16,903 nucleotides of DNA from assembly GCA_015485715.1 (NCBI GenBank), contig WFTA01000076.1, positions 1 through 16,903 on the forward strand. The letters run 5' to 3'. Below, in pieces: positions 5,436-13,038 of the stretch. Numbering within the stretch: position 1 is the stretch's first letter; each line of letters opens with the position of its first letter. The notes under the pieces are model-generated. The model had not been told where the DNA came from. It was given only the letters and a program-made list of their open reading frames with translations, and did not search any database. This DNA comes from Patescibacteria group bacterium. GTDB lineage: Bacteria; Patescibacteriota; Patescibacteriia; WFTA01; S139-112. The translations under genes were made by a program, and so were the position numbers.

Positions 5436-6716
5436 TTAAAATAATCTTTGCTGCAAAGACTTATTTTTTTCTTTCTCCTCTGGTGAGAAAATTTGCACCT
5501 TTCCAAACTCACCGTCATAACCCGGCTTTATATACATATCACCTTCCCTAACCCTTCTAATTGCTTCTGCCAAAACTTCTCCTCCTTTATTTTTTATATC
5601 ATCAAGAGGTATGTTAAGCAGGATATCAAATTCAGATCCAAGTTCTGCAATAATATTGCTGTAAAATTCCACTACCTTTTTACTTTTTTTACCTACACCA
5701 AAAACCTCTGATATAATTTCAGGAAGTGGCACTATCTTATAATAATCAGGTCTGTTTTTATCAGTATAGCTTTCCGGCCTGTCAGCTATCTCTTCTACTC
5801 TATACAAAACTCCTAAAGTAAGTTTCCTGCCGCACTGATGACAAATAAACTTATGTTTCTTTGATTCTTTTGGCGAAAAAGAAACACCACATTCTCTGTG
5901 CCCGTCAAAATGATACTTTCCTTCTTCGGGATAAAACTCGATGGTGGCTTTGATCTTGTTTTTCTCTTTTGAACTTTTTAAAAAACCATATTTGATAGCT
6001 CTAAAAACATTTTCATAAGAAAGATTTTCTAAATCAAAAATAGTGGCCTCCCTTCCTAAATTAGCAGGGGAATGAGCATCTGAAAAAGAAACTATAGCCT
6101 TACTATCAAGTTCGCTTATTCTCCAGTTCATCTGCGGATCTGAAGAAAGTCCGGTCTCAACTCCTGCTATATAATCTGTCAAATCTTCAAATGCATCTTT
6201 TAAACTGTCAAATCCTGACTTGGACCCATAAAATCCAAACCATGGAGTCCACACGTGAGCAGGTATGATAAGAAATTTTTCATCTATACCAAGTGCTATC
6301 TCAAGTAAATTTTTTATATCAATACCTAAAATAGGTCTCCCATCTGATCCAAGCTTTGCACCCTTATCTTCTAAAGCTTTGTTAAATTTCTCTACTGATT
6401 TTATATTCGGCGCAAACACCAAAACATGTATACGTCTGACTTTTCCTAATTTACTATATATACAACTAAGTTCAGCTGTAAGCAAAAACTTGGATTTTGC
6501 TCTTTTGTTCTTAATTTCATATATACCCGAACCAGCAGATGTCTCTGTTAAATCATTCTTTATAGATGAAAACCATTCAGGATGAGTAAAGTCTCCTGTA
6601 CCCACAATATCAATACCTTTTATATCAGCCATTTCTATATGATGAAAAAGATCAGAGTCTGGAGAACAAGCTCTGGAATACTTTGAGTGTATTTCCAAAT
6701 CTGCTATGTAAAGCAT
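5436..6716 (-). CDS. Endonuclease Q family protein (PHP domain plus zinc finger), DNA repair
   Basis: A 426-residue protein of the EndoQ/TIGR00375 family. EndoQ nicks DNA 5' of deaminated bases (uracil, hypoxanthine, xanthine). The N-terminal PHP metal-binding domain shows ADLEIHSKYSRA (5-16), GTGDFTHPEW (39-48), AELS (81-84), PAHVWTPWFG (152-161) and FSDAHSP (211-217). A zinc finger follows: Cys277 in RECGVSFSP, then CHQCGRKLT with Cys292 and Cys295, near His273/His288. The C-terminal IKPGYDGEFGKVQIF is typical. One oddity: the DLHIHS motif of characterised members reads DLEIHS, so the first metal-ligand His is Glu8. The gene is alone, ends at a bidirectional terminator, and has a TATAAT (6748-6743) 27 bases before the ATG without a clear -35. 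The family call is strong; the exact substrate is inferred. Confidence 0.86.
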   Translation of the reverse strand: MLYIADLEIHSKYSRACSPDSDLFHHIEMADIKGIDIVGTGDFTHPEWFSSIKNDLTETSAGSGIYEIKNKRAKSKFLLTAELSCIYSKLGKVRRIHVLVFAPNIKSVEKFNKALEDKGAKLGSDGRPILGIDIKNLLEIALGIDEKFLIIPAHVWTPWFGFYGSKSGFDSLKDAFEDLTDYIAGVETGLSSDPQMNWRISELDSKAIVSFSDAHSPANLGREATIFDLENLSYENVFRAIKYGFLKSSKEKNKIKATIEFYPEEGKYHFDGHRECGVSFSPKESKKHKFICHQCGRKLTLGVLYRVEEIADRPESYTDKNRPDYYKIVPLPEIISEVFGVGKKSKKVVEFYSNIIAELGSEFDILLNIPLDDIKNKGGEVLAEAIRRVREGDMYIKPGYDGEFGKVQIFSPEEKEKNKSLQQRLF

Positions 6717-7080
6717 AAAACAATAAAAAATTTTAATGTCTGATTATACAAGTAGTCAATATCTGGTTTATGGTTTACAACTTGTAGATTATATAAATTA
6801 AATAAACTTCTAATCAATCCCCAATTACCCAATGATTTAAATAATTAAATATAAGGCCCAAAACCTAAAATCTAAAATTAATCATTTGATATTTAAGCTT
6901 TGTTTGGTTTATCATTTAGACCTGTCCCAACAGGTGCAGGATGGGGGATAAGGCTCCAAGGGATTTTGGATTCTCCTAAATTTTGAATTTTGAATTTTGA
7001 AATTTTAACAAATCTTTCCTAAATTTTGAATTTTGACTTTTGAATTTTGAAATTTTTATATAATTATATCAAAACAGGGT
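6717..7080. other. Repeat-rich spacer between endonuclease Q and 5S rRNA
   Basis: No gene seen. It holds the likely TATAAT of the endonuclease Q gene (6743-6748, minus), a heptamer tract CCCAAAA, CCTAAAA, TCTAAAA (6857-6877), a tight hairpin ACCTGT-CCCA-ACAGGT (6920-6935) within a G/C-richer patch (6920-6962), and two runs of the heptamer AATTTTG (6979-6999 and 7022-7049). Confidence 0.6.
6957..7049. repeat. Heptamer AATTTTG repeats in two blocks
   Basis: Three perfect AATTTTG units at 6979-6985, 6986-6992 and 6993-6999, and four (third unit ACTTTTG) at 7022-7049. Both blocks are preceded by CCTA and followed by AAATTTT, so a unit of about 43 bases is itself duplicated. GGATTTT, GGATTCT just upstream keeps the same 7-base step. 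Confidence 0.8.
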
Positions 7081-7081
7081 A

Positions 7082-7110
7082 AAAATAAAAAATCCCGACT
7101 TAGTCGGGAC
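7082..7110 (-). terminator. Intrinsic terminator of the 23S-5S rRNA unit
   Basis: TCCCGA (minus 7109-7104), loop CTAAG, TCGGGA (7098-7093), followed on the minus strand by TTTTTATTTTTA. It lies just beyond the 5S processing stem. Confidence 0.85.
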
Positions 7111-7129
7111 TATGTTTTACTGCAAAATA

Positions 7130-7237
7130 CCCGGCACCGGCCTACTTTCACCCCAAAGGGCTATCATCGGCGCTGGAGTGCTTAACTGCCGTGTTCGGAA
7201 TGGAAACGGGTGTTGCCACTCCGCTCAAGGCACCGGG
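7130..7237 (-). rRNA. rrf: 5S ribosomal RNA
   Basis: The minus strand holds the conserved 5S core CCATTCCGAACACGGCAGTT followed by AAGCACTCCAGCGCCGATG and GGGTGAAAGTAGG. The terminal helix pairs CCCGGTGCC (7237-7229) with GGTGCCGGG (7138-7130). An outer precursor stem GTTTTACTGCA/TGCAGTAAAAC (7253-7243 with 7124-7114) flanks it and probably directs processing. The true ends may differ by a few bases. It follows 23S by only about 38 bases and has no tRNA neighbour. Confidence 0.93.
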
Positions 7238-7256
7238 AACTCTGCAGTAAAACATC

Positions 7257-7285
7257 AGTTAATTAGCTGTCAAAGTGTTCTAGTG
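7257..7285 (-). other. 3' half of the pre-23S processing stem
   Basis: Plus-strand AGTTAATTAG (7257-7266) and AAGTGTTCTAGTG (7273-7285) are exact complements of CTAATTAACT (11273-11282) and CACTAGAACACTT (11254-11266) on the other side of 23S. Together they form a 10-bp and a 13-bp helix with a small internal loop, the usual RNase III-type substrate around 23S precursor RNA. Confidence 0.8.
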
Positions 7286-7394
7286 ATGCGAACGGCTATT
7301 TAGTACTCCTCGGCTTAACTCCTTGCGGAGCTTACACCTGGAGCCTATCAATCCCATAGTCTCTGGGAAGCCTATGATACCTAATCTTGAAGCC

Positions 7395-7427
<33 letters not shown>

Positions 7428-7576
7428 ATCCCCAGACAAATCTGGAGTGCCGCACGTCGCTACCCAGCAGTGCCCCTGGTGGGACAACTGGTACACGAGA
7501 GGTGCGTCCTACCCGGTCCTTTCGTACTAGGGTAGAGTCTTCTCAAGTATCGACGCCCACGGCGGATAGGAGACCA

Positions 7577-7645
<69 letters not shown>

Positions 7646-7655
7646 GCGGCTTCAC

Positions 7656-7688
<33 letters not shown>

Positions 7689-8280
7689 GAACCCCGCCGT
7701 CGATGTGGACTCTTGGGCGGGACTAGCCTGTTATCCCCGGAGTAGCTTTTATTCGATGGTCTCCCTCGGTCCTATATCCCGAGGTCGGTTAACTAAGTTC
7801 TGCTTTCGCAACTCTCATCCCGAAGGATGAGTCCTTGATATTTAAACTCAAAAATGAGTTCAAACATCAAGGAGCGCGGCTTGTAGGCCTTGCAGTAAAG
7901 CTGGCTTGTGCCTTTACACTATCAGCCCGGTTTCCATCCGGACCTAGCCAACCTTAGTAAACTCCTCCGTTACCTTTTAGGAGGAGAGCGCCCCACTCAA
8001 ACTACCCACCAGGTACTGTCCCCCAATATAATATCAGGGTTAGAATTAGAACAACACAAGGGTGGTATCTCACTGGCGCCGAAGCTCCCACCTATTCTGA
8101 ACATGTGAAGCCCTAATTCAATACCAAGCTGTAGTAAAGCTTCACGGGGTCTTTTCGTCCAGCCGCGGGTAACGAGCATCTTTACTCGTCCTGCAGTTTC
8201 GCCGAGCCCCTCGTTGAGACAGTCCCCCAGTCGTTACGCCATTCGTGCAGGTCGGAATTTACCCGACAAGGAATTTCGCT

Positions 8281-9017
8281 CTCCGCTCCTTGTAGGCGGA
8301 AGGACTATATCTTCATCTAATTTTAAGGTTTAAAAATTTTAATTTTTCTCTCCTGTCTATTCATTAATTCAACTATCTTAATAATCTTTTTTAAACCTTT
8401 TTGTGTAAGATGCTCTCCTTGTGACATAATATTAATTACTTTTGAAAATCTTATAAAATCAATTTTTTTCTTTGTGATAAGTGGATGTTTATTAAAGAAG
8501 GGGATTATAATATTTTTGAGATGCTCTATACTCCTTACCCTGTACTCCATTCTATCATCATGATTTACTCTTACAACACCGCATCCAAAAAATCTCTTCA
8601 ATCCATACAATACTTGAATATCTCTTTTATGTTGCACCACTCTAAACTCAGGCAATACCTGATATCCTGTTTTTAAAGTAGAATGCCTATTTATACCTAC
8701 ATAAAAACTCCCCTCTCCATCAACAAATCCACTTACCCAATCAGGTCTTAATTTCATACAAGATTATTAAATTAACCTTAAAATTAGATGTCCGGCGTAT
8801 AGTCTCTGAGGTTATTAACATAACCTGCGGATTTTCTCCCTATACTTACCCATTTTTACTGACTCACAATTCTGAGTCTAGTAGGGTAAGCTTTTGGAGC
8901 TTTCTCCGCATAAAGCCGGATTGTTTTTGGGCGATTCTGTATCACTACAGAACCAGGCAGCGAAAAATTACTATAACCGTCCTAGCCCTTCTCTACACCA
9001 GTAAACTGATGTAGAAA
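8281..9017 (-). mobile_element. Group I intron in 23S rRNA at the E. coli 1931-equivalent site
   Basis: The 23S sequence CCTAAGG-T is interrupted after U1931 (base 9018) and resumes with AGCGAAATTCC at 8280; the intron is 737 nt and ends in G. The catalytic core elements are recognisable in order: Q, AATCCGCAGG (about 8835-8826); R, CAGAGACTATACG (8808-8796); S, AAGATATAGTCC (8313-8302). P7 pairs GACTATA of R with TATAGTC of S. The P8 stem is a perfect 16-bp inverted repeat, ATCTAATTTTAAGGTT (8789-8774 minus) with its complement (8330-8315), and the endonuclease gene fills its loop. The 5' part carries a hairpin CTACATCAG/CTGGTGTAG and a 15-base complement of exon helix 69. P1 at the splice site is not clearly defined by eye. 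It is expected to self-splice. Confidence 0.9.
8323..8757 (-). CDS. LAGLIDADG homing endonuclease encoded in the group I intron
   Basis: A 144-residue protein with one LAGLIDADG motif, WVSGFVDGEGSF (7-18), so it should act as a homodimer like I-CreI. The catalytic acidic residue is in the DGEG end of the motif. Further family features are FRVVQHKRDIQVLYGLKRFFG (about 38-58), which is the usual F-x-V-x-Q-x2-R-x2-x-L-L block, and IIIPFFNKHPLITKKKIDFIRF (about 84-105). It would cleave intronless 23S genes near position 1931 to spread the intron. Its stop codon lies inside the 3' strand of P8 and its ATG is 16 bases after the 5' strand, so coding and ribozyme parts are compactly merged. The frame is intact, suggesting recent activity. 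Confidence 0.9.
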   Translation of the reverse strand: MKLRPDWVSGFVDGEGSFYVGINRHSTLKTGYQVLPEFRVVQHKRDIQVLYGLKRFFGCGVVRVNHDDRMEYRVRSIEHLKNIIIPFFNKHPLITKKKIDFIRFSKVINIMSQGEHLTQKGLKKIIKIVELMNRQERKIKIFKP

Positions 9018-9036
9018 ACCTTAGGACGGTTATAGT
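8970..9036 (-). repeat. 15-bp inverted repeat joining helix 69 exon to the intron
   Basis: The exon sequence ACTATAACCGTCCTA (minus 9036-9022, loop and 3' strand of helix 69) has a perfect complement TAGGACGGTTATAGT in the intron (minus 8984-8970). Between them lie the splice site and a second hairpin. It extends far beyond a normal P1 guide pairing. Confidence 0.85.
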
Positions 9037-10959
9037 TACCGCCGGCGTTCACCCGCGCTTCGGTTCGAGGCTTACACCCCTCCCCTTAACGTTCGGGCAC
9101 TGGCCAGGCGTCAGCCCCTATACATCCTCTTACGAGTTAGCAGGGACCTGTGTTTTTGTTAAACAGTCGCCAGGGGTCTTTCGCTGCGCCCAGCTCCACT
9201 TTAAAAAAGTGGGGCTGGGAGGCCTTATCCCGAAGTTACGGCCGCTGTTTTGCCGAGTTCCTAAACGAGGGTTAGCTCGTACACCTTGGTGCTCTTACAC
9301 CTGCCTACCTGTGTCGGTTTGCGGTACGGACCCAGTCTATTTAACGCTCTTCGCCTTTTCTAGGCACCTTCTCCCCCTCAGTTCACCTCCCCCGAAGGTT
9401 TGGTTTCCCCCTGACAACTTGCGCTGTCAGGGACGTACATAGCCATAGCACGCTGAGAGCTTGAAGATGCGTCAGCTAGAGCAAATAGACTGAGGGGCCG
9501 GAATATTAACCGGCTTATCCATCCCTCACTACCCTTTCGGGCAGCGGGTTAGGCCCGCCTAACCCTGGGTCGACAATCGTTGCCCAGGAAACCTTAGGCT
9601 TTCGGTGTCCCGGTTTCTCACCGGGATTCCTGCTACTTGTGCCAACATTCTCCCTTCTATACCCTCCACCAAGCCTCACGACTTGACTTCAGCGGGTATA
9701 GAATGCTCCTCTACCTCCAGCCGTTTATAAACGGCTGGATCCCAATTTCGGCACCGGGTTTAGCCCCGTTACATTTTCGGCGCAAAGTCTCTCGACTAGT
9801 GAGCTGTTACGCTTTCTTTAAAGGATGGCTGCTTCTAAGCCAACCTCCTAGTTGTCTTAGAAACTTCACCACCTTTAACACTTAACCCGGATTTAGGGGC
9901 CTTAATTGGGGATCTGGGCTGTTTCCCTCTCGACGCATGGAGCTTTGCCCCCATGGTCTAACTACCAGAAACACAAGCGCGTATTCGGAGTTTGGTTGGA
10001 AACGGTATCCGAAGACCCGCTCCCATTCAGTGCTCTACCCCACGCCTGCTTAAACTGGCGCCAGCCCTAAAGCTGTTTCGAGGAGAACCAGCTATTCCCG
10101 GGTTCGATTAGCATTTCACCTCTAGCCACAGCTCATCCCATGGTTTTGCACCACCAACGGGTTCGGGCCTCCTCCCGATGTTAGTCGGGATTCACCCTGG
10201 CCATGGCTAGCTCACCCGGCTTCGGGTCTTACTTGCACTGCCTGCTACCTGATATTTATTATACTGATTACTAAAATTTAATAACCAGTATTAATAAATA
10301 CAGGCAGCTACGCCGGTTAAGACTCGGTTTCCCTCTACCTTCACCCTGAACGGGTTTAGATAAGCAGTACAAGTAAACTCGTTGGCTCATTCTTCAATAG
10401 GCACGCCGTCACCCAGCCGCAGTTTGGAGTGAAGATATAGTAATACCTCAAATTTACACTTGCTAACGCAAGAGTAGATTTATGGTTACATCTTCAGCCC
10501 AAACTGCAGCTGGGCTCCGACTCCTTGTAGGCATATGGTTTCAGATACTATTTCATCGGCCTCCCGGCCTGCTTTTCACCTTTCCCTCACGGTACTTAGT
10601 TCACTATCGATCTTCGAGAGTATTTAGCCTTACCCGATAGTGCGGGTTGATTCCTACTCGGCTTCACCGACCGAGCAGTACTCGAGTTAAAACCTGAGGT
10701 GTTGTGTGATTCTTTAGCTTACAGGGCTATCACCTTCTTTGGCGCTCCTTTCCAGGAGACTTCAGCTAGAATACACAACTTCCCTCTTCCTTGTGTAGGC
10801 AAGGAAAATGGTTTTAACTCACGACCCCCAGCTCTTCTATCAGGCCTACACCCTTTACTTACTCCCACTTTGCTCTAAAAGAGAAAGTTAAGAGCAAGAA
10901 AGAAGAACTGGGTTTAGGCTCTTCCCCGTTCGCTCGCCACTACTTAGGGAATACCACTA

Positions 10960-11040
10960 CGCTTTAAGAATTCCTAATTACTAATTCCTAATATACATTA
11001 GGAAATAGATATTAGGAATTGAAAAAAGCGTAGCTTTTTC
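10960..11040 (-). repeat. Heptamer-repeat expansion inside 23S domain I
   Basis: In the helix where E. coli has a few bases between GGAAAAGAAATC and GATTCCCC (about 240-260), this gene carries some 80 extra bases. They read as 7-base units, AATTCCT, AATTACT, AATTCCT, AATATAC, ATTAGGA, AATAGAT, ATTAGGA (10969-11017), and the two halves are partly complementary so they fold as a hairpin. An outer stem pairs GAAAAAGCTACGC with GCGTAGTGG-type sequence. It resembles the spacer repeats of this window. Confidence 0.75.
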
Positions 11041-11253
11041 GGTATCTTTTCCTCCGGGTACTGAGATGTTTCACTTCCCCGGGTTCCCGTCCAGTTTAAA
11101 ACTGGACGCTCCGATTCAACATCGGAGCGGGTTTCCCCATTCGGACATCCTCGGATCAAAGCTTGCTTGGCAGCTCCCCGAGGCTTATCGCAGCCTGCCA
11201 CGTCCTTCATCGGCTCTCGAAGTCAAGGCATCCACCATATGCCCTTATAGCAC

Positions 11254-11282
11254 CACTAGAACACTTAGACCACTAATTAACT
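11254..11282 (-). other. 5' half of the pre-23S processing stem
   Basis: CACTAGAACACTT (11254-11266) and CTAATTAACT (11273-11282), plus-strand reading, are exact complements of the matching segments beyond the 23S 3' end (7257-7285). They mark the limits of the precursor. Confidence 0.8.
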
Positions 11283-11555
11283 AGCTCTACTTGACAATAT
11301 TTAGTTGTCAATGAACTGATATCAGTTCATCAATTCAGCTTTTTATACCACTTCACCTTTTTCAGAACTAAAGACTACTTTTTGTTAAAGCAGTCTTCAG
11401 TCCTGAAATTTGGAGATCAAAAAACCGCTTTTTCCAAGCGGCTTTAAAATGCCTTCTTGGAAATTGTACTTTTAAGTAATTGTTGTATGTAATACTCTCA
11501 TTAATTTATCCACAAAATATCAACTTTTATTTATATTTATTTTAAAATCACTACA
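11283..11555 (-). other. 23S rRNA leader with palindromes, boxA-like element and DnaA-type box
   Basis: About 290 nt separate the promoter from mature 23S. In transcription order: a DnaA-type box TGTGGATAA (minus, 11514-11506); a terminator-like hairpin (11424-11447); a long hairpin whose arms are CAGGACTGAAGACTGCTT and AAGTAGTCTTTAGTTCTG (11409-11366 region) with a boxA-like TGCTTTAACA (11402-11393) at its apex; a perfect 20-bp palindrome ATGAACTGATATCAGTTCAT (11311-11330); and an inverted repeat TTGACAA/TTGTCAA (11291-11311). No coding frame is convincing. Confidence 0.6.
11418..11447 (-). terminator. Terminator-like hairpin within the rRNA leader
   Basis: On the minus strand CCGCTT, a loop of about four bases, AAGCGG, then TTTTTTG. 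It would end transcripts arriving from the pnp operon, but it lies about 110 nt downstream of the strong 23S promoter, so it would also act on rRNA transcripts unless polymerase is modified. It may be an attenuator or the end of a short leader RNA. Confidence 0.65.
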
Positions 11556-11584
11556 AGTATAGTATATATTTAAAAACTTGTCAA
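11556..11584 (-). promoter_or_regulatory. Strong promoter of the 23S-5S unit
   Basis: On the minus strand a perfect -35 TTGACA (11584-11579), 17 bases, then -10 TATACT (11561-11556). Expected start is near 11549. This shows 23S-5S is transcribed independently of any 16S gene. Confidence 0.82.
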
Positions 11585-11637
11585 ATAATAAGGTTTTAAT
11601 ATCAAAAAATAAATATTTTTAGCTAATTTTAGATAAT

Positions 11638-13011
11638 TTAATCAAAACAAACATTCATATAACTGGTTGTATATTTTTCAGATATTTCAAAATAAATCTG
11701 GTTAAAATAAGATGAAAATTCATCAAAATCTCTGAATAAAATCTTCAATGCCTTGCCAGACAGAAAAACACCTGTGTTTTTTTTACTCTTTCCGCATCCG
11801 TTATCCAAACTCACATATTGAACTGTATCATATATGGCTCTATCTATCATATCTTTTTGAGTACTTATTACTGCCAACTGAGGTAAAATTTTCATAAACA
11901 ATATCTGATCTTTAAATTTCAGATAATACATCCCACTATCTATATCATTAAACCACTGATATCTAGATGAATCTGCCATAAGGTTATATACTCTGGTAGA
12001 GTCGGGTAATACTTTGGCCTTGATAACTGGATTAATAAAAGCAAAAATATCTATTATCTTATCCATCAGAATTTTTCTCTCAGAAGCAGAGAATGATGAC
12101 TTAAAGACAATCACATAATCCTTAACTTTTTTGTCTTCCAAGAACAACCATACATCTGATTTTTTATTTAAAATATCAATAATCTCTGCAGAAATGCCAA
12201 ATTCATCTAAATATTTATCAAGTTCATCTTTAAAACGCACTAAATCACTGTTTTCAAAGGAGGACAAATATTTATCCATATTGATATATACATTGAAAAA
12301 ATTAATATTATGTATATATATATCGTAATTACGGAGTTGTGGGGTTTTGATACCTGTCTTTGTATTCAATACTAAAGAAGGAGAAAAAACTATTTGAAAA
12401 TTATCGTCAACATAATCTACATAAAACCACTTTTTATTTTTAACTTTATTGGCAAGAAGGGTACCAAAGATATAAATATAAGAATAAGGACTTCTGTTAA
12501 TCAATGATTGTATGTAAGTTTGATCCACAAACCCTTGCCCCAAACCCCCACTATATATTGAATCTTTAACAACAGTAAATTTTTCAGTCTTATTGATTTC
12601 TTTGTAGTCATTAAAGTCTTTTATGATTAATGCAGTTTCTTCATCCAGTTGCTTAAGATAAAAATCTTTAGGAAGATAGACTTCCAGACTACGGGGTTTA
12701 CTTGACTTGAACAAAATATACCAATAAATCTTACCTTCCTGATATACACCAAGTAATGCTGTCTTTTTTGAATTATTTATAATCTGTTGAGTCAGGCCGT
12801 AATTATTTAGAAAATTAAAAAAGTCCTGTGTCTTCTTATTACTAGGAATATTCATCCACTTTTTTGTTTTATTAAATTCAAAATAAAAAAAGGTATTCTG
12901 TGGAATTTTAAAATACGTATCTGAACTTTTACTTTTTGGATATAAATATAAAAAAATTCCTATAATAATAAAAAACAAAAATACAAAGACAAAAATCACC
13001 TTTTTCCTCAT
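11638..13011 (-). CDS. Membrane-anchored protein of unknown function
   Basis: I do not recognise this 457-residue protein. It has a basic start (MRKK), one hydrophobic segment at about residues 4-24, and a large extracytoplasmic part rich in Lys, Tyr, Phe, Asn and Ser. The topology suggests a signal anchor with the bulk outside the membrane; there is no lipobox Cys. Near the C-terminus there is a Cys-Gly-Cys-lacking, KSKKNTG linker and a FLSGKALKIL segment, with two cysteines in total visible (about 406 and 455). Overall shape loosely recalls DUF3352-type secreted proteins, but I cannot confirm that. The ATG follows pnp after 27 bases, and that gap consists of heptamer repeats, so it is probably the last gene of the rpsO-pnp transcript. 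The composition matches the AT-rich genome, with no sign of recent transfer. Confidence 0.75.
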   Translation of the reverse strand: MRKKVIFVFVFLFFIIIGIFLYLYPKSKSSDTYFKIPQNTFFYFEFNKTKKWMNIPSNKKTQDFFNFLNNYGLTQQIINNSKKTALLGVYQEGKIYWYILFKSSKPRSLEVYLPKDFYLKQLDEETALIIKDFNDYKEINKTEKFTVVKDSIYSGGLGQGFVDQTYIQSLINRSPYSYIYIFGTLLANKVKNKKWFYVDYVDDNFQIVFSPSLVLNTKTGIKTPQLRNYDIYIHNINFFNVYINMDKYLSSFENSDLVRFKDELDKYLDEFGISAEIIDILNKKSDVWLFLEDKKVKDYVIVFKSSFSASERKILMDKIIDIFAFINPVIKAKVLPDSTRVYNLMADSSRYQWFNDIDSGMYYLKFKDQILFMKILPQLAVISTQKDMIDRAIYDTVQYVSLDNGCGKSKKNTGVFLSGKALKILFRDFDEFSSYFNQIYFEISEKYTTSYMNVCFD

Positions 13012-13016
13012 ATAAT

Positions 13017-13037
13017 AAAATTGAAAATTGGAAAATT
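13017..13037. repeat. Heptamer repeat in the pnp-downstream spacer
   Basis: AAAATTG, AAAATTG, GAAAATT occupy nearly all of the 27 bases between pnp and the following gene, in perfect 7-base phase. Confidence 0.55.
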
Positions 13038-13038
13038 T

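Noticed and set aside
6979..7049. The AATTTTG blocks as a CRISPR array
   Set aside because: Repeats are 7 bases and contiguous with no spacers, and no cas gene is present.
11259..11637. A 16S rRNA gene or spacer tRNAs upstream of 23S
   Set aside because: The region contains only a leader and promoter; the next gene is an unrelated protein gene, so 16S must be elsewhere.
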